Source: Curtobacterium sp. MCSS17_015
GTDB taxonomy: Bacteria; Actinomycetota; Actinomycetes; Actinomycetales; Microbacteriaceae
Assembly (NCBI RefSeq): GCF_003234265.2
Contig: NZ_CP126256.1
Location: forward strand, 2,356,001-2,420,000
Direction of reading: 5' to 3'
Length of the DNA: 64,000 bases
In this document: positions 1-8,593 of the stretch, in pieces
Position numbering within the stretch: position 1 is the first letter of the stretch
Layout of the letters: each line of letters opens with the position of its first letter
Position numbers and translations under genes: made by a program
Notes under the pieces: model-generated
Told to the model about the DNA's origin: nothing
Databases searched by the model: none
The model's input: the letters and a program-made list of their open reading frames with translations, nothing else

Positions 1-225
1 TTCCGGCACGAGCACCGGTTCGAGCCCACGGCCGAGGGGACACGGATGATCGACGAGCTCACGTTCCGCGCGCCCCTCGGTGTGCTCGGGCGGGTCGCCG
101 AGGGGCTCGTGCTCCGCCGCTACCTCCGGACGCTCATCGTGGAGCGGAACCAATCGCTGGCGTCCGAGCTGCGCGTGGCGTCCGACGACCGTCAGGACCC
201 GGCGAGTTCCCCGAGCGTGTCGTAG
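1..225 (+). CDS. SRPBCC family protein (cyclase/dehydrase-like), C-terminal part
   Basis: Open from the first base to a TAG at 223-225, so only the last 74 residues are present and the start lies outside the window. The visible part reads HRFEPTAEGTRM, then APLGVLGRVAEGLVLRRYL and an ERN near the end. This matches the last strand and long C-terminal helix of actinobacterial SRPBCC (START-like, helix-grip) proteins, which bind hydrophobic ligands. Substrate is unknown. Its last 34 bases overlap the end of the convergent RpiR gene, and no terminator separates the two. Confidence 0.75.
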   Translation, partial: FRHEHRFEPTAEGTRMIDELTFRAPLGVLGRVAEGLVLRRYLRTLIVERNQSLASELRVASDDRQDPASSPSVS

Positions 226-1019
226 GCGTTCGCGACGGCGTCGACCCTGGTCCGTCCGGCCGGGCCCGCGGCCTCGTAGACGTCGTTCGTGATCGCGGCG
301 ACGACGGCGAACAGGGCCGCCATCGAGTCGAACGCCGAGGGCGAGTCGACCGGACACAGCACGGCGGTCGTGGCCGGTGCCGCGATCAGCGCCGCCGTCG
401 GATCGCCGAGCACGACGACGTCCGCGCCCGTCCCGACGCAGTGCCGGACCACGCGGTCGACGCCGGCCGCGTGCCGCCGGACCGTGACGATGAACACGAG
501 GTCGCGCCGGTCGAGGTCGGCGACCTCTTCGCCGAGGCGCTGCCCGGGCGAGGGACCGATGCGGACGTCCGGCCGCACCTGCGCGAGTTGCGCCCGGAGC
601 TGCAGGGCGATCGGGTAGGCACCACGCTCGCCGAACACCAGGACTCGTCGGGCACGCATCACCCGTCGGGCGAGACGAGGTCGGTCGGCCCGCGCGAGCG
701 AGGCGAAGGCTGCGTCCAGGTTCCGGGCCTCCACCGCACGCTGGTCGACGTGGGCGGCGTCCTCCGCAGCCCATGGCAGGCCGGTGCCGCGGGCCGACAT
801 GAGGTTCTGCCGGACCTCGGCCGCGTCCTGGAAACCCAGGGACCGGACGAGCCGTGACACGGTCGCCTTGGAGGTCCCGGACTCCGCGGCGAGCTGCGCG
901 GAGGTCCCGACGAGCAGCAGCTCAGGATCGTGTCGGATCATCGCGGCGACCCGCCGTTCGGCGGGCGAGAGCCGCTCCCACACCCGGTCGATGCGTCCGC
1001 GGACGTCGGGGGCGGTCAC
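192..1019 (-). CDS. MurR/RpiR family transcriptional regulator
   Basis: 275 aa, GTG start. An N-terminal RpiR-type helix-turn-helix (about residues 5-75, containing TSKATVSRLVRSLGF) is followed by a SIS sugar-isomerase-like sensor domain (about 120-260). The start overlaps the allC stop as GTGA, so it is the last gene of the purine operon and is probably made with it. By position it is the likely regulator of allantoin genes; RpiR-type regulators (AllR-like function is more often IclR) usually sense phosphorylated sugars or small metabolites through SIS. The effector is not readable from sequence. Its 3' end overlaps the convergent SRPBCC gene. Confidence 0.88.
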   Translation of the reverse strand: MTAPDVRGRIDRVWERLSPAERRVAAMIRHDPELLLVGTSAQLAAESGTSKATVSRLVRSLGFQDAAEVRQNLMSARGTGLPWAAEDAAHVDQRAVEARNLDAAFASLARADRPRLARRVMRARRVLVFGERGAYPIALQLRAQLAQVRPDVRIGPSPGQRLGEEVADLDRRDLVFIVTVRRHAAGVDRVVRHCVGTGADVVVLGDPTAALIAAPATTAVLCPVDSPSAFDSMAALFAVVAAITNDVYEAAGPAGRTRVDAVANAYDTLGELAGS

Positions 1020-2308
1020 GCGTCGACCTCGTCACCGAGGCGGTGCTCGTGTGCGAGACGCTCGATCGCCGCGGTGAGCGCGTCGACCCCGAGCGCGACG
1101 TCGTCGGCCGAGACGAACTCATCCGGGTGGTGACTGATGCCGTCGGGGTTGCGGAGGAACAGCATCGCGACGTCGGTGACGAGGCCGAGGGACATCGCGT
1201 CGTGGCCGGCGCGTGAGAACAGTTCCAGCGGTGTCGGTTCGCCGGTGGCGACGATGCCGGCGCGGATCGCGTCCATGAGCCGTGGTGCGCAGAAGACCGC
1301 GGGGGCACGGTGCACCTCGGTGGGGGTGACGACGACCCCGCGGCGCTCCCCGATCTGCCGGAAGGCGTCGGCGATGTCGTCCCACACCCGGTCGCGTCCG
1401 TCGTCGAACTCCCCGCGGAGGTCGACCGTGAACGTCGCGAGGCCCGGGACCACGTTGACGGCTCCGGGCTCGACCACCATGGTCCCGACGGTGCCGATGT
1501 GCTGCTCCGCACGGCAGATCCGCTCCACGGCGAGTGCTGCTTCGGCGGCGGCGAGCAGGGCGTCGTGGCGGCGTTCGTAGGGCGTGCCGCCGGCGTGCCG
1601 AGCCTCACCGACCGCCTGCACCGTGAAGCGACGGGCACTCGCGATGCTCGTGACGACGCCGAGCGCCTGGCCGGCCTGCTCCAGGGACGGGCCCTGTTCG
1701 ATGTGCGCCTCGAGGTAGCCGACGAGCGATGCCGGGGCCACGGCGGCCTCGGTGACGCGCCGCGGGTCGAGACCGAAGGACTCGAAGGCGGACCGGAGCG
1801 TGGTGCCGTGCGCGTCCGCGAGGTCCCACCACGACTCGTCCCACACGCCGGCGACCGCGGAGGAGCCGAGCAACGCCTTGCCGAACCGGGTGCCCTCTTC
1901 GTCCGAGAAGGCGATGACCTCGAGTGCGAACGGCAGCGCGCCGTGGTCGTCGACCAGGCGGGCGACGACCTCGATCGCCATGAGGACCCCGACGACGCCG
2001 TCGTACCGCCCCGCGTCCACCACGGTGTCGAGGTGCGACCCGAGCAGGAGGACCGGGGCGTCCGGCGTCGATCCCGCCGCTCGTCCGTGCAGGTTGCCGG
2101 CGGCGTCCTGCCAGGTGCGCAGCCCGGCGTCGCGCATCCACGCGCCGACGGTCTCGTTCGCACGGGCGTGCTCGGGTGACAGGTACACGCGGGTGATGCG
2201 CCCGGGCGTCTCGGTGAGGGCGGCGAGTTCGTCGCAGCGGGCGACGATCGTGTCCGCTGCCGTCCGCGCCCGCTCCGTCGCGACCGACGTCCGCACGGCG
2301 GCGCTCAT
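1016..2308 (-). CDS. allC: Allantoate amidohydrolase (M20 family)
   Basis: 430 aa from an ATG that overlaps the pucG stop as ATGA. Zn-dependent M20 amidohydrolase converting allantoate to ureidoglycine plus CO2 and ammonia. Metal ligands are visible in order: GSHLDT (His92, Asp94), SDEEG (Glu137, Glu138), HIEQGP, and GHDAMSLG near the C terminus. The central dimerisation domain and about 400-430 aa length are typical of AllC and N-carbamoyl-L-amino-acid hydrolases. Between allantoinase and ureidoglycine aminotransferase in one operon, allantoate is the natural substrate. N-carbamoyl-amino-acid hydrolase is the alternative on motifs alone. Confidence 0.9.
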   Translation of the reverse strand: MSAAVRTSVATERARTAADTIVARCDELAALTETPGRITRVYLSPEHARANETVGAWMRDAGLRTWQDAAGNLHGRAAGSTPDAPVLLLGSHLDTVVDAGRYDGVVGVLMAIEVVARLVDDHGALPFALEVIAFSDEEGTRFGKALLGSSAVAGVWDESWWDLADAHGTTLRSAFESFGLDPRRVTEAAVAPASLVGYLEAHIEQGPSLEQAGQALGVVTSIASARRFTVQAVGEARHAGGTPYERRHDALLAAAEAALAVERICRAEQHIGTVGTMVVEPGAVNVVPGLATFTVDLRGEFDDGRDRVWDDIADAFRQIGERRGVVVTPTEVHRAPAVFCAPRLMDAIRAGIVATGEPTPLELFSRAGHDAMSLGLVTDVAMLFLRNPDGISHHPDEFVSADDVALGVDALTAAIERLAHEHRLGDEVDA

Positions 2309-3618
2309 GCGGGCGCTCCCGCGGCGACGGGTGCCGACGCGTCCGTGGCCGTGGCCGTGGCCGTGGCCGTGGGAACGGTCGGCACCGTGGTCGGGGCCCC
2401 GTCGGCTGCCGCGGCGTACACGTCGAGCGCCGCGTCGACGCCGCCACCCTGCGGCACGGTCTTCCCGCCGCGCCGCAGGCACTGTTCGAGGGCGGCGAGC
2501 GTCGTCACGACCGTGTCCTTCCGCGCGTTGTAGCCCATCGTCCCGATCCGCCACACGCGGCCGTGCAGGGGGCCGAACGAGGTCCCGATCTCGATCCCGT
2601 GGTCCTCGAGCATCGCAGCGCGGACGGCGTCCCCGTGCACCTCGTCGGGGATCTCGACCGCGACGACGTTGTGCATCTTGTGGTCGACGTCACCGAACAC
2701 CGTCAGGCCGAGCCCGCGGACTCCGTCCAGCATCGCTCGTCCGGCCAGTGCGTGCCGCTCGACGACGGCGTCACGGCCCTCCTCGAGCAGGATGCGGGCA
2801 CACTCGTTCGCCGCGTAGAGCATCGACGCCGCCTCGGTGTGGTGGTTGAGGCGTCGGGGACCCCAGTAGTCGATGATCATCGCGAGGTCGAGGTAGTTCG
2901 ACCGGATCGGGTCGTCGGACACGTCGTCACCGGGCTCGCGGATGCCGGCCTCGACGCTCCGGCGCGCGTCCAGCACGGCGACCGCCGCCGGGGAGAGGGA
3001 CAGTGGCGCACTGCCGGAGGGTCCGCCGAGGCACTTCTGCAGCCCGGCGCTGACGGCGTCGATCCCCCACGCGTCGACCTCGAGCGGGTTGCCACCCACC
3101 GAGGCGGTGACGTCCGTGTAGAAGAGCACGCCGTACCGGTCGCAGACCGCCCCGAGTTCGTCGAGCGGCTGGTTCATCGTCGTCGAGGTGTCCCCCTGCA
3201 CGATCGCCAGGACCTTGGGCCGGACGCGGGCGATGGCGGCCTCGATGACCGAGGTCGGGAAGACCTGCCCCCACTCCGTCTCGATGGTGTGCACGGTCGC
3301 GCCCGCCCGTCCGGCGATCTCGGCCAGGAGGTGCCCGAAGCGCCCGAAGACCGGGACGAGCACGGAGTCCCCGGGGGCCAGCAGCGACACGAGTGCCGCC
3401 TCGATGCCGGCGCGCGAGGTGCCGTCGACCAGGACGGTGGCGTCGTTCCGCGTCCCGAGCACCTGCCGGTACAGCTCCTGCGTCTGGTTCATCGTCTCGG
3501 TCATCCACGGGTCGTACTGGCCGACGAGCGGCGTGGACAGGGCGCGGAGCACGCGGGGGTCGGCGGTGATCGGACCCGGCCCCATGAGCAGCCGGGTGGG
3601 TGGGTTGACGGGATGCAT
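2305..3618 (-). CDS. pucG: (S)-ureidoglycine--glyoxylate aminotransferase
   Basis: 437 aa class-V PLP aminotransferase. It begins with LLMGPGPI typical of alanine-glyoxylate aminotransferases; Gln34 in the GQYDP motif and the Schiff-base Lys195 in AGLQKCLGGPSG are visible. In the purine operon the expected reaction is ureidoglycine + glyoxylate to oxalurate + glycine, as known for Bacillus PucG. ATG start has GGAAGG about 7 bases upstream. The last roughly 40 residues are an unusual low-complexity Ala/Thr/Val tail containing a TATATATA run, coded by a hexamer repeat; this is beyond the catalytic fold. Alanine-glyoxylate or serine-glyoxylate transaminase is the alternative. Confidence 0.9.
   Translation of the reverse strand: MHPVNPPTRLLMGPGPITADPRVLRALSTPLVGQYDPWMTETMNQTQELYRQVLGTRNDATVLVDGTSRAGIEAALVSLLAPGDSVLVPVFGRFGHLLAEIAGRAGATVHTIETEWGQVFPTSVIEAAIARVRPKVLAIVQGDTSTTMNQPLDELGAVCDRYGVLFYTDVTASVGGNPLEVDAWGIDAVSAGLQKCLGGPSGSAPLSLSPAAVAVLDARRSVEAGIREPGDDVSDDPIRSNYLDLAMIIDYWGPRRLNHHTEAASMLYAANECARILLEEGRDAVVERHALAGRAMLDGVRGLGLTVFGDVDHKMHNVVAVEIPDEVHGDAVRAAMLEDHGIEIGTSFGPLHGRVWRIGTMGYNARKDTVVTTLAALEQCLRRGGKTVPQGGGVDAALDVYAAAADGAPTTVPTVPTATATATATDASAPVAAGAPA
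2345..2372. repeat. GTGGCC hexamer repeat inside pucG
   Basis: About 4.7 perfect tandem copies of GTGGCC lie within the 3' end of pucG and encode alternating Thr-Ala in the protein tail. Hexamer units keep the frame, so copy number could change without breaking the gene. Confidence 0.85.
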
Positions 3619-3630
3619 GTTCGTACCTTC

Positions 3631-3657
3631 CGTTCCTTACACGATCCTATTGGAACG
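3631..3657. promoter_or_regulatory. Inverted CGTTCC/GGAACG repeat upstream of pucG
   Basis: CGTTCC at 3631-3636 and GGAACG at 3652-3657 flank the 15-base centre of the 43-bp gap before pucG. A TAGGAT hexamer on the minus strand (3643-3648) lies between the arms and could be a -10 box, so a protein bound here would control an internal promoter for pucG-allC-rpiR. The same half-site forms the palindrome at 10271-10284. Confidence 0.45.
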
Positions 3658-3661
3658 CTTG

Positions 3662-5254
3662 TTACGGTGCTGTTGCAGCGGCGAGGTGCGCTGCGAGGTC
3701 GACGAGCGCGACGTCCGAACCGGCGGACCCGACCAGGGAGACACCCACGGGCGCCCTGTGCACGGTCAGGAACGGAGCACTCACCGCCGGGAGCCCGCCG
3801 ATCCCCGCGACCGACGTCATCCGGAGGGTCGCCCGTCGCGTGGCGAGCACCGCCGGACGGTCGGCCGTCCGGAGCGGCGCGGGACCCGGCACCGTCGGGA
3901 GCACCAGTGCGTGACCACCCACCGCCGAACGCACCGCGGCCCGGAACCGGTGCAGGCCGTCCCGCGCCCTGGCCTCGTGCTCCGCCGTGATCGCGGCAGC
4001 TGCGGCGAAGCGTTCGGCGACGTCGGCTCCCAGGACGCCGGGGTGTGCGGCGACCCACGCCCCGTGGTTGCGGTGCGCCTCGGCGCCCTGCACGATCCGC
4101 AGCGTCTCGGCGAGGTCGTCGAGGTCCGGCAGCTCCACCGGTCCGACGTCCCGCCCCGTCCGCGCCAGCCAGTCCTCGAACGCACGCCGGGTGGCGGGGT
4201 CGGCGGCCGCGAGGAGGGCGTCGCAGACGAGCAACGACGGCTCGAGGGCTGCCACAGCGGGACCGAGTGACCCGGTCGCGACCGCTCGGAGGGTGTCGAG
4301 CCGTCGTGTCAGCCATCCGACCGTGTCGAAGCTCTGCGCGAGTGGCAGCACGCCGTCGCGTGACACGAGGCCGCGCGTCGTCCGCAGGCCCCACAGCCCC
4401 TGGTAGGAGGCGGGCACACGGATGCTGCCGGCGGTGTCCGTGCCGAGTCCGACGTCGGCCAGGCCCAGCGCCACGGCGCTCGCCGGACCGGACGTCGAGC
4501 CGCCGCTGATGCGCTCCGGATCGGCCCCGTTCGGCGGACCACCGTGGTGGGCGTTCTGTCCGGCGAGCGCGTACGCGAACTCGTCCGTGCGCGCGATCCC
4601 GATGACGTCGGCCCCGGCGTCCAACAGCGTCGAGACGGCCGGGGCGTGCACCGCCTGGACGGGCGCTGTGGACTCCCACGCGGGGTTGCCGGCACCGATC
4701 ACCTGACCGCGGACCGCGAACAGGTCCTTCACGGCGACCCGGAGCCCGGCGAGCGGTCGATCGATCTGCACGGCACCCGAGCCGGCGACGTCAGCGCCGA
4801 CGACCTGAGCGCTGACATCGGAGCCGCCGACGTCGGCACCATGGACGAGGGGGTCGCCGACCACGCGCCACACCGACCGGTCGAGGGCCACCGCGCGGCT
4901 CGTGACGTGCGCGGCTCGGATCCGCCAGGTCCCGTCGGTCCGGCGCCAGAGCTGCGTCTGCACCCCGCTCCCCCCGTCGACGAACCGGGACTCCCCAACG
5001 ACGAGGACGACGTCCGGAGCGAGTCGCTGGACGTCGACGCCGACGAGTTCACGGCGGGCGACACCACCCCGGGTCGACCGGAACGCGCTGATGCGGTCGT
5101 GCCCGCGGAGCAGCCCGGCCCCGTCGGCCCTGAGGGTGTCCGGCCCTGACTCGAACAGTGCGTCGAGCACCGCGGTGTCGTCCCGCACCAGGGCGTTCTC
5201 GTAGGCATGGAACGCGAGCTCCAGACCGTCCGGCCAGGTCCCCCTCAGTCGCAC
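3662..5254 (-). CDS. AtzH-like domain fused to AtzE/HpxY-type amidase
   Basis: 530 aa from a GTG that overlaps the upstream stop. Residues about 10-125 match the AtzH/HpxZ fold (DUF3225, NTF2-like: HAYENALVRDDTAVLDALF and SFRSTRG-like region), and about 165-530 are an amidase-signature enzyme with Lys176 (VAVKDLF), the GGSTSG loop (251-256) and nucleophile Ser277 (GTDTAGSIR). In Klebsiella hpxWXYZ and in the atz cyanuric acid operon these are separate small protein and amidase genes; here they are one chain. Next to PucG, which makes oxalurate, a role in breaking down oxalurate or a related ureido/amide compound is likely but inferred. Allophanate-type amidase activity is an alternative. Confidence 0.8.
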   Translation of the reverse strand: MRLRGTWPDGLELAFHAYENALVRDDTAVLDALFESGPDTLRADGAGLLRGHDRISAFRSTRGGVARRELVGVDVQRLAPDVVLVVGESRFVDGGSGVQTQLWRRTDGTWRIRAAHVTSRAVALDRSVWRVVGDPLVHGADVGGSDVSAQVVGADVAGSGAVQIDRPLAGLRVAVKDLFAVRGQVIGAGNPAWESTAPVQAVHAPAVSTLLDAGADVIGIARTDEFAYALAGQNAHHGGPPNGADPERISGGSTSGPASAVALGLADVGLGTDTAGSIRVPASYQGLWGLRTTRGLVSRDGVLPLAQSFDTVGWLTRRLDTLRAVATGSLGPAVAALEPSLLVCDALLAAADPATRRAFEDWLARTGRDVGPVELPDLDDLAETLRIVQGAEAHRNHGAWVAAHPGVLGADVAERFAAAAAITAEHEARARDGLHRFRAAVRSAVGGHALVLPTVPGPAPLRTADRPAVLATRRATLRMTSVAGIGGLPAVSAPFLTVHRAPVGVSLVGSAGSDVALVDLAAHLAAATAP

Positions 5255-6315
5255 GTCGGCACCGCCTGGAAGTCGCTCTTGCGCACGGTCGCGTGCACAC
5301 CGCACACGAGATCGACGACCTGCGAGATCCGGAAGTCGGTCGCGGCACTGAGGTACGCGTACGCCAGGTGCTCCTCGACACCCCACCGCGCCCGGAGCAG
5401 CGTGATGGCGGCCCGGACGCACCGGCGGACGGCGTCGTCGAGGTCGGCGTCCATGCCGGTCGGGACGAGGAACTCGGTCGTCTCCGCCAGGGGTCCGACC
5501 AGCTCGCCGAACCGGGCGAGCGCAAGAGCCCGCGGCACGAGGTCGAGACGCAGGGTCAGGCGGAGCGAGGCCTCCATCGCGGTGAGGGCGACCTCGCCGT
5601 CCCCCTGCGCGAAGTGCGGATCACCGACGTAGACCCCGGCTCCGGGCATCTGGACGGGCAGGTGCAGCGTGGAGCCCGCGGTGAGCAGCGCGATGTCGAC
5701 GTTCCCGCCGTGCGGCCCGGGCGGGACGGAGTGCGGCCGGACGTCGCTGTCGACCGTCACCCCGACGATGCCGGGGAACGGACGGAGCGGGAACGTCACG
5801 ACGCGGAGCCCGCCCTCGACCACCGGCAGCCGACCGAGGTCGACGCCGTCGCGGGTCACGACGTCCGCGAACACCGAGACCGGGTCGTCACCGCGTGGGA
5901 GTTCTCCGGGCAGCGCACCGCGGCCGTGCCGGTTGGAGATGACCCCGTACGGCACCCGCGGGACGGCCGCCAGGACCGTGACCGACACGACGTCACCGGG
6001 TTCGGCGCCCTGGACGCCGATCGGGCGCGAGACGAGGTGGGGGCCGTCGGCGGCATCGCGGGTCAGCTGACGGGCGACGTCGACCGCGTCGGGCAGGACG
6101 CCGTCCGGCGCGACACCGTGCCGCCCGAAGAACGCGACGGGGTCCGAGCCCTGGTCGGCCAGCAGACCCTCGTGGCTGAGGGTGTCGATCGTCACCACCG
6201 TCCCGGGGGTGACGGTGCGGACGGCGACGTCGGTGCGACTCGGCAGTTGTCCCCAGAGGACGTCGTCGGGCGTCGAGCCGAGGTGCACGGCGGCTTCGAC
6301 GAGCGCGTCAGGCAC
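5245..6315 (-). CDS. Acetamidase/formamidase family protein
   Basis: 356 aa; GTG start chosen because it overlaps the allB stop by 8 bases and begins right at the conserved N-terminal region (LVEAAVHLGSTPDDVLWG). The family hydrolyses short amides (formamide, acetamide) to acid and ammonia. Family features visible are TLSHEG, QGAEPGDVVSV, the PPGPHGGNVD metal-site segment and a C-terminal LSAATDFRISQVVD region. In this operon a small amide from ureide breakdown, such as oxamate or formamide, is a plausible substrate. A paralogue lies at 16135-17082 next to an amino-acid permease, so the two probably differ in substrate. Confidence 0.85.
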   Translation of the reverse strand: MPDALVEAAVHLGSTPDDVLWGQLPSRTDVAVRTVTPGTVVTIDTLSHEGLLADQGSDPVAFFGRHGVAPDGVLPDAVDVARQLTRDAADGPHLVSRPIGVQGAEPGDVVSVTVLAAVPRVPYGVISNRHGRGALPGELPRGDDPVSVFADVVTRDGVDLGRLPVVEGGLRVVTFPLRPFPGIVGVTVDSDVRPHSVPPGPHGGNVDIALLTAGSTLHLPVQMPGAGVYVGDPHFAQGDGEVALTAMEASLRLTLRLDLVPRALALARFGELVGPLAETTEFLVPTGMDADLDDAVRRCVRAAITLLRARWGVEEHLAYAYLSAATDFRISQVVDLVCGVHATVRKSDFQAVPTCD

Positions 6316-7687
6316 GGTCCACCAGCTCTCCGGCGACCGCGTCGACGGTCGTGACACCGTCGGTGGTGGACGTGATGCGCCGACCGCGCAACCAGGTCTC
6401 GGTGATCCGTCCCCGCGCCCGCAGCCCGTCGAAGGCGGAGACCGGGTTGCGGTGCTCGAGCGCGCCCGCCTCGATGGTGGACACGGCGTCGGGGTCGAAC
6501 ACCGCGAAGTGCGCGAGGGCCCCCGGCGCGATGACACCACGGTCGGTGAACCCGGCCAGCGCCGCGGGTCCGGTCGTCACCGCGGGCAGCACCGCATCGA
6601 GTGGCAGGCCGCGTCGGTCGGCCTCGGTCCACAGCGCGCGGAAGCCGACCTGGAGTCCGGCGATGCCGCCCCACGCCAGACCCCAGTCGTGGACCTTGAG
6701 GTCGGCGGTCGAGGGCGAGTGGTCGGACACCACCATGTCGATCGTGCCGTCGAGGAGCCCCGTCCAGAGCGCGTCGCGGTTGGCGTCGTCGCGGATCGGT
6801 GGGCAGCACTTGTACGCGGTCGCGCCGTCGGGGATGGCCCCGGACTCGAACGCCAGGTAGTGCGGGCAGGTCTCCACCGTGATGTGCACGCCGTCGGCCT
6901 TCGCCGCTCGGATCATCGGCAGCGCACCGGCGTCGGAGAGGTGCAGGACGTGCACGCGGGCACCGGTCTCGCGCGCGCCCTCGATCACCCGGGCGATCGC
7001 CGATCGTTCGGCCTGTGCGGGTCGGGTGTCCAGGAAGTCGCGGTAGCGCGTGCCCAGTGCGTCGTGGCCGACGAGGTGGTCGGGGTCCTCGGCGTGCACG
7101 ATGAGCAGGGCGTCGAGGGCCGCGACCTCGGCGATCGCCCGCCGCAGTGCGACGGGGTCGAGATGTGGGAACTCGTCCACACCGGACGGTGCGGTGAAGC
7201 ACTTGAAGCCGAACACCCCGGCGTCGTGAAGCTCGCCGAGGCCCCCCGCGTTGTCGGGGACCGCGCCACCCCAGAACCCGACGTCGACGGCCACGCGTCC
7301 GGCGGCGCTCGCCCGCTTGACGCGCAGGGCGGGCACGTCGACGGTCGCCGGGATCGAGTTGAGCGGCATGTCGATGATCGTCGTGACACCGCCGAGTGCC
7401 GCCGCGCGGGTGGCGGAGGCGAAGCCCTCCCACTCGGTGCGGCCGGGTTCGTTGACGTGCACGTGCGTGTCGACCAGTCCTGGGAGCAGCACGTGGCGGT
7501 CCGGCACCGTCACGTCCTGTCGGGCGGCGAGCACGGCGTCGAGGGGCTCGACGGACACGACCCGCCCCTCCCGCACCACGACGGCTGCTGCGCGGAACGC
7601 ACCGTCGATCCAGGTGCGCCGGGCACGGAACACGAGGTCGACGGGTGTGCGGTGGTCGGTCGCCGCCATGGTCTGGAGGCTCGTCAT
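6308..7687 (-). CDS. allB: Allantoinase
   Basis: 459 aa cyclic amidohydrolase that opens allantoin to allantoate. Binuclear metal ligands are in place: His75 and His77 (DTHVHVNEPG), the carbamylatable Lys162 (GFKCFTAPSG), His198 (VHAED), His249 (LHLSD) and the SDHSPS aspartate. The DTHVHVNEPGRTEWEGF block is characteristic of AllB rather than dihydroorotase or hydantoinase. The start at 7687 gives an ATGA overlap with the racemase gene; an in-frame ATG six codons later is the alternative. It sits mid-operon between the racemase, which would supply the correct allantoin stereoisomer, and downstream ureide enzymes. Confidence 0.94.
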   Translation of the reverse strand: MTSLQTMAATDHRTPVDLVFRARRTWIDGAFRAAAVVVREGRVVSVEPLDAVLAARQDVTVPDRHVLLPGLVDTHVHVNEPGRTEWEGFASATRAAALGGVTTIIDMPLNSIPATVDVPALRVKRASAAGRVAVDVGFWGGAVPDNAGGLGELHDAGVFGFKCFTAPSGVDEFPHLDPVALRRAIAEVAALDALLIVHAEDPDHLVGHDALGTRYRDFLDTRPAQAERSAIARVIEGARETGARVHVLHLSDAGALPMIRAAKADGVHITVETCPHYLAFESGAIPDGATAYKCCPPIRDDANRDALWTGLLDGTIDMVVSDHSPSTADLKVHDWGLAWGGIAGLQVGFRALWTEADRRGLPLDAVLPAVTTGPAALAGFTDRGVIAPGALAHFAVFDPDAVSTIEAGALEHRNPVSAFDGLRARGRITETWLRGRRITSTTDGVTTVDAVAGELVDRA

Positions 7688-8445
7688 GCGCCCGCCCCCA
7701 TCGTCACGCGGGTGTCGGGCAGCGCGAAGGGTGCGAGCATCCCCGTGAACGGCTTCGGCGGTGGTGCCGCGTACTCGCCGTGCTTGCCGGTCGTCAGGCC
7801 GAGTCGGACGAGGGACTCGGCGAGGAGGGTCGCTGCGCTGACGCCGTCCACGACCGGAGCCCCGATCTCGTCGGACACGGCCGCGCAGAAGTCGGCCATG
7901 CCCGCGCACCCGAGCACGACGGCGTCGGCTCCGTTGGCGATGACCTGTCGGCACTCGGCGACGACGAGGTCCCGCGCGCCGGACGTCGGGTCGTCGAGTC
8001 GCAGCACGGGCACCTCGCACGCGCGGACCTCGGTGAGGAGCGACGAGCACCCGTAGCGCTCCGCGAGTTCCCGGGCTCGCCCGGTCGTCCGCCTCAGGGT
8101 GGTGACCACGCCGAAGCGCCGACCGAGCAGGGCGGCCGTCCGGTAGGCACCCTCCGCGATGCCGATCACCGGACCGCTCGCCAGCTCCCGCGCGGCGTCG
8201 ATGCCCGGGTCCCCGAAGCAGGCCACGACGATGGCGTCCACCCCGTCCCGCTCGCCGACGGCGACCTGTTCGAGGAGCCCCGGCACGGCGAGTGCTTCCT
8301 CGTAGTGACTCTCGATCGAGGCCGGTCCCATCGTGGGCTGCACGGCTTCGACCACCGTGCCCGTCCCGACGACCGCAGCCGCGGCACGGCCGATCGCCGC
8401 CGTCATCGACGCGGTGGTGTTGGGGTTGACGACACGGATGCGCAT
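7684..8445 (-). CDS. Hydantoin/allantoin racemase (Asp/Glu racemase superfamily)
   Basis: 253 aa. Two catalytic cysteines typical of the superfamily are visible, Cys76 (VVACFGDPG) and Cys180 (VVLGCAGM), and the N terminus MRIRVVNPNT is the hydantoin racemase signature. In an allantoin operon the likely job is interconversion of R- and S-allantoin so that stereospecific allantoinase can use both, as for HpxA. GGAAGGA lies 7 bases before the ATG. It overlaps allB by ATGA, so it is probably the first gene of the catabolic block; a strong hairpin separates it from the permease gene upstream. Confidence 0.88.
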   Translation of the reverse strand: MRIRVVNPNTTASMTAAIGRAAAAVVGTGTVVEAVQPTMGPASIESHYEEALAVPGLLEQVAVGERDGVDAIVVACFGDPGIDAARELASGPVIGIAEGAYRTAALLGRRFGVVTTLRRTTGRARELAERYGCSSLLTEVRACEVPVLRLDDPTSGARDLVVAECRQVIANGADAVVLGCAGMADFCAAVSDEIGAPVVDGVSAATLLAESLVRLGLTTGKHGEYAAPPPKPFTGMLAPFALPDTRVTMGAGA

Positions 8446-8532
8446 CGCGGGTCCTTCCGGTGGAGCTGGTGTGCCGGGTGTGATGCCGGGTGGTGACGAT
8501 CCTCGACGGGCGGGTGGCGGGCCTCCCGGCTG

Positions 8533-8578
8533 TCCACAGGGGCGCCCGCCGCAGGTCAGGTGCGGGCGCCCCTGTGGA
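8533..8578 (-). terminator. Perfect 17-bp stem-loop after the permease gene
   Basis: Arms 8533-8549 and 8562-8578 are fully complementary around a 12-base loop. It follows the permease stop at 8594 and precedes the racemase gene, so it should reduce read-through from the permease promoter into the catabolic genes. There is no T-tract, as usual in high-GC actinobacteria. Confidence 0.75.
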
Positions 8579-8593
8579 GGAGGAGTCACCCGG

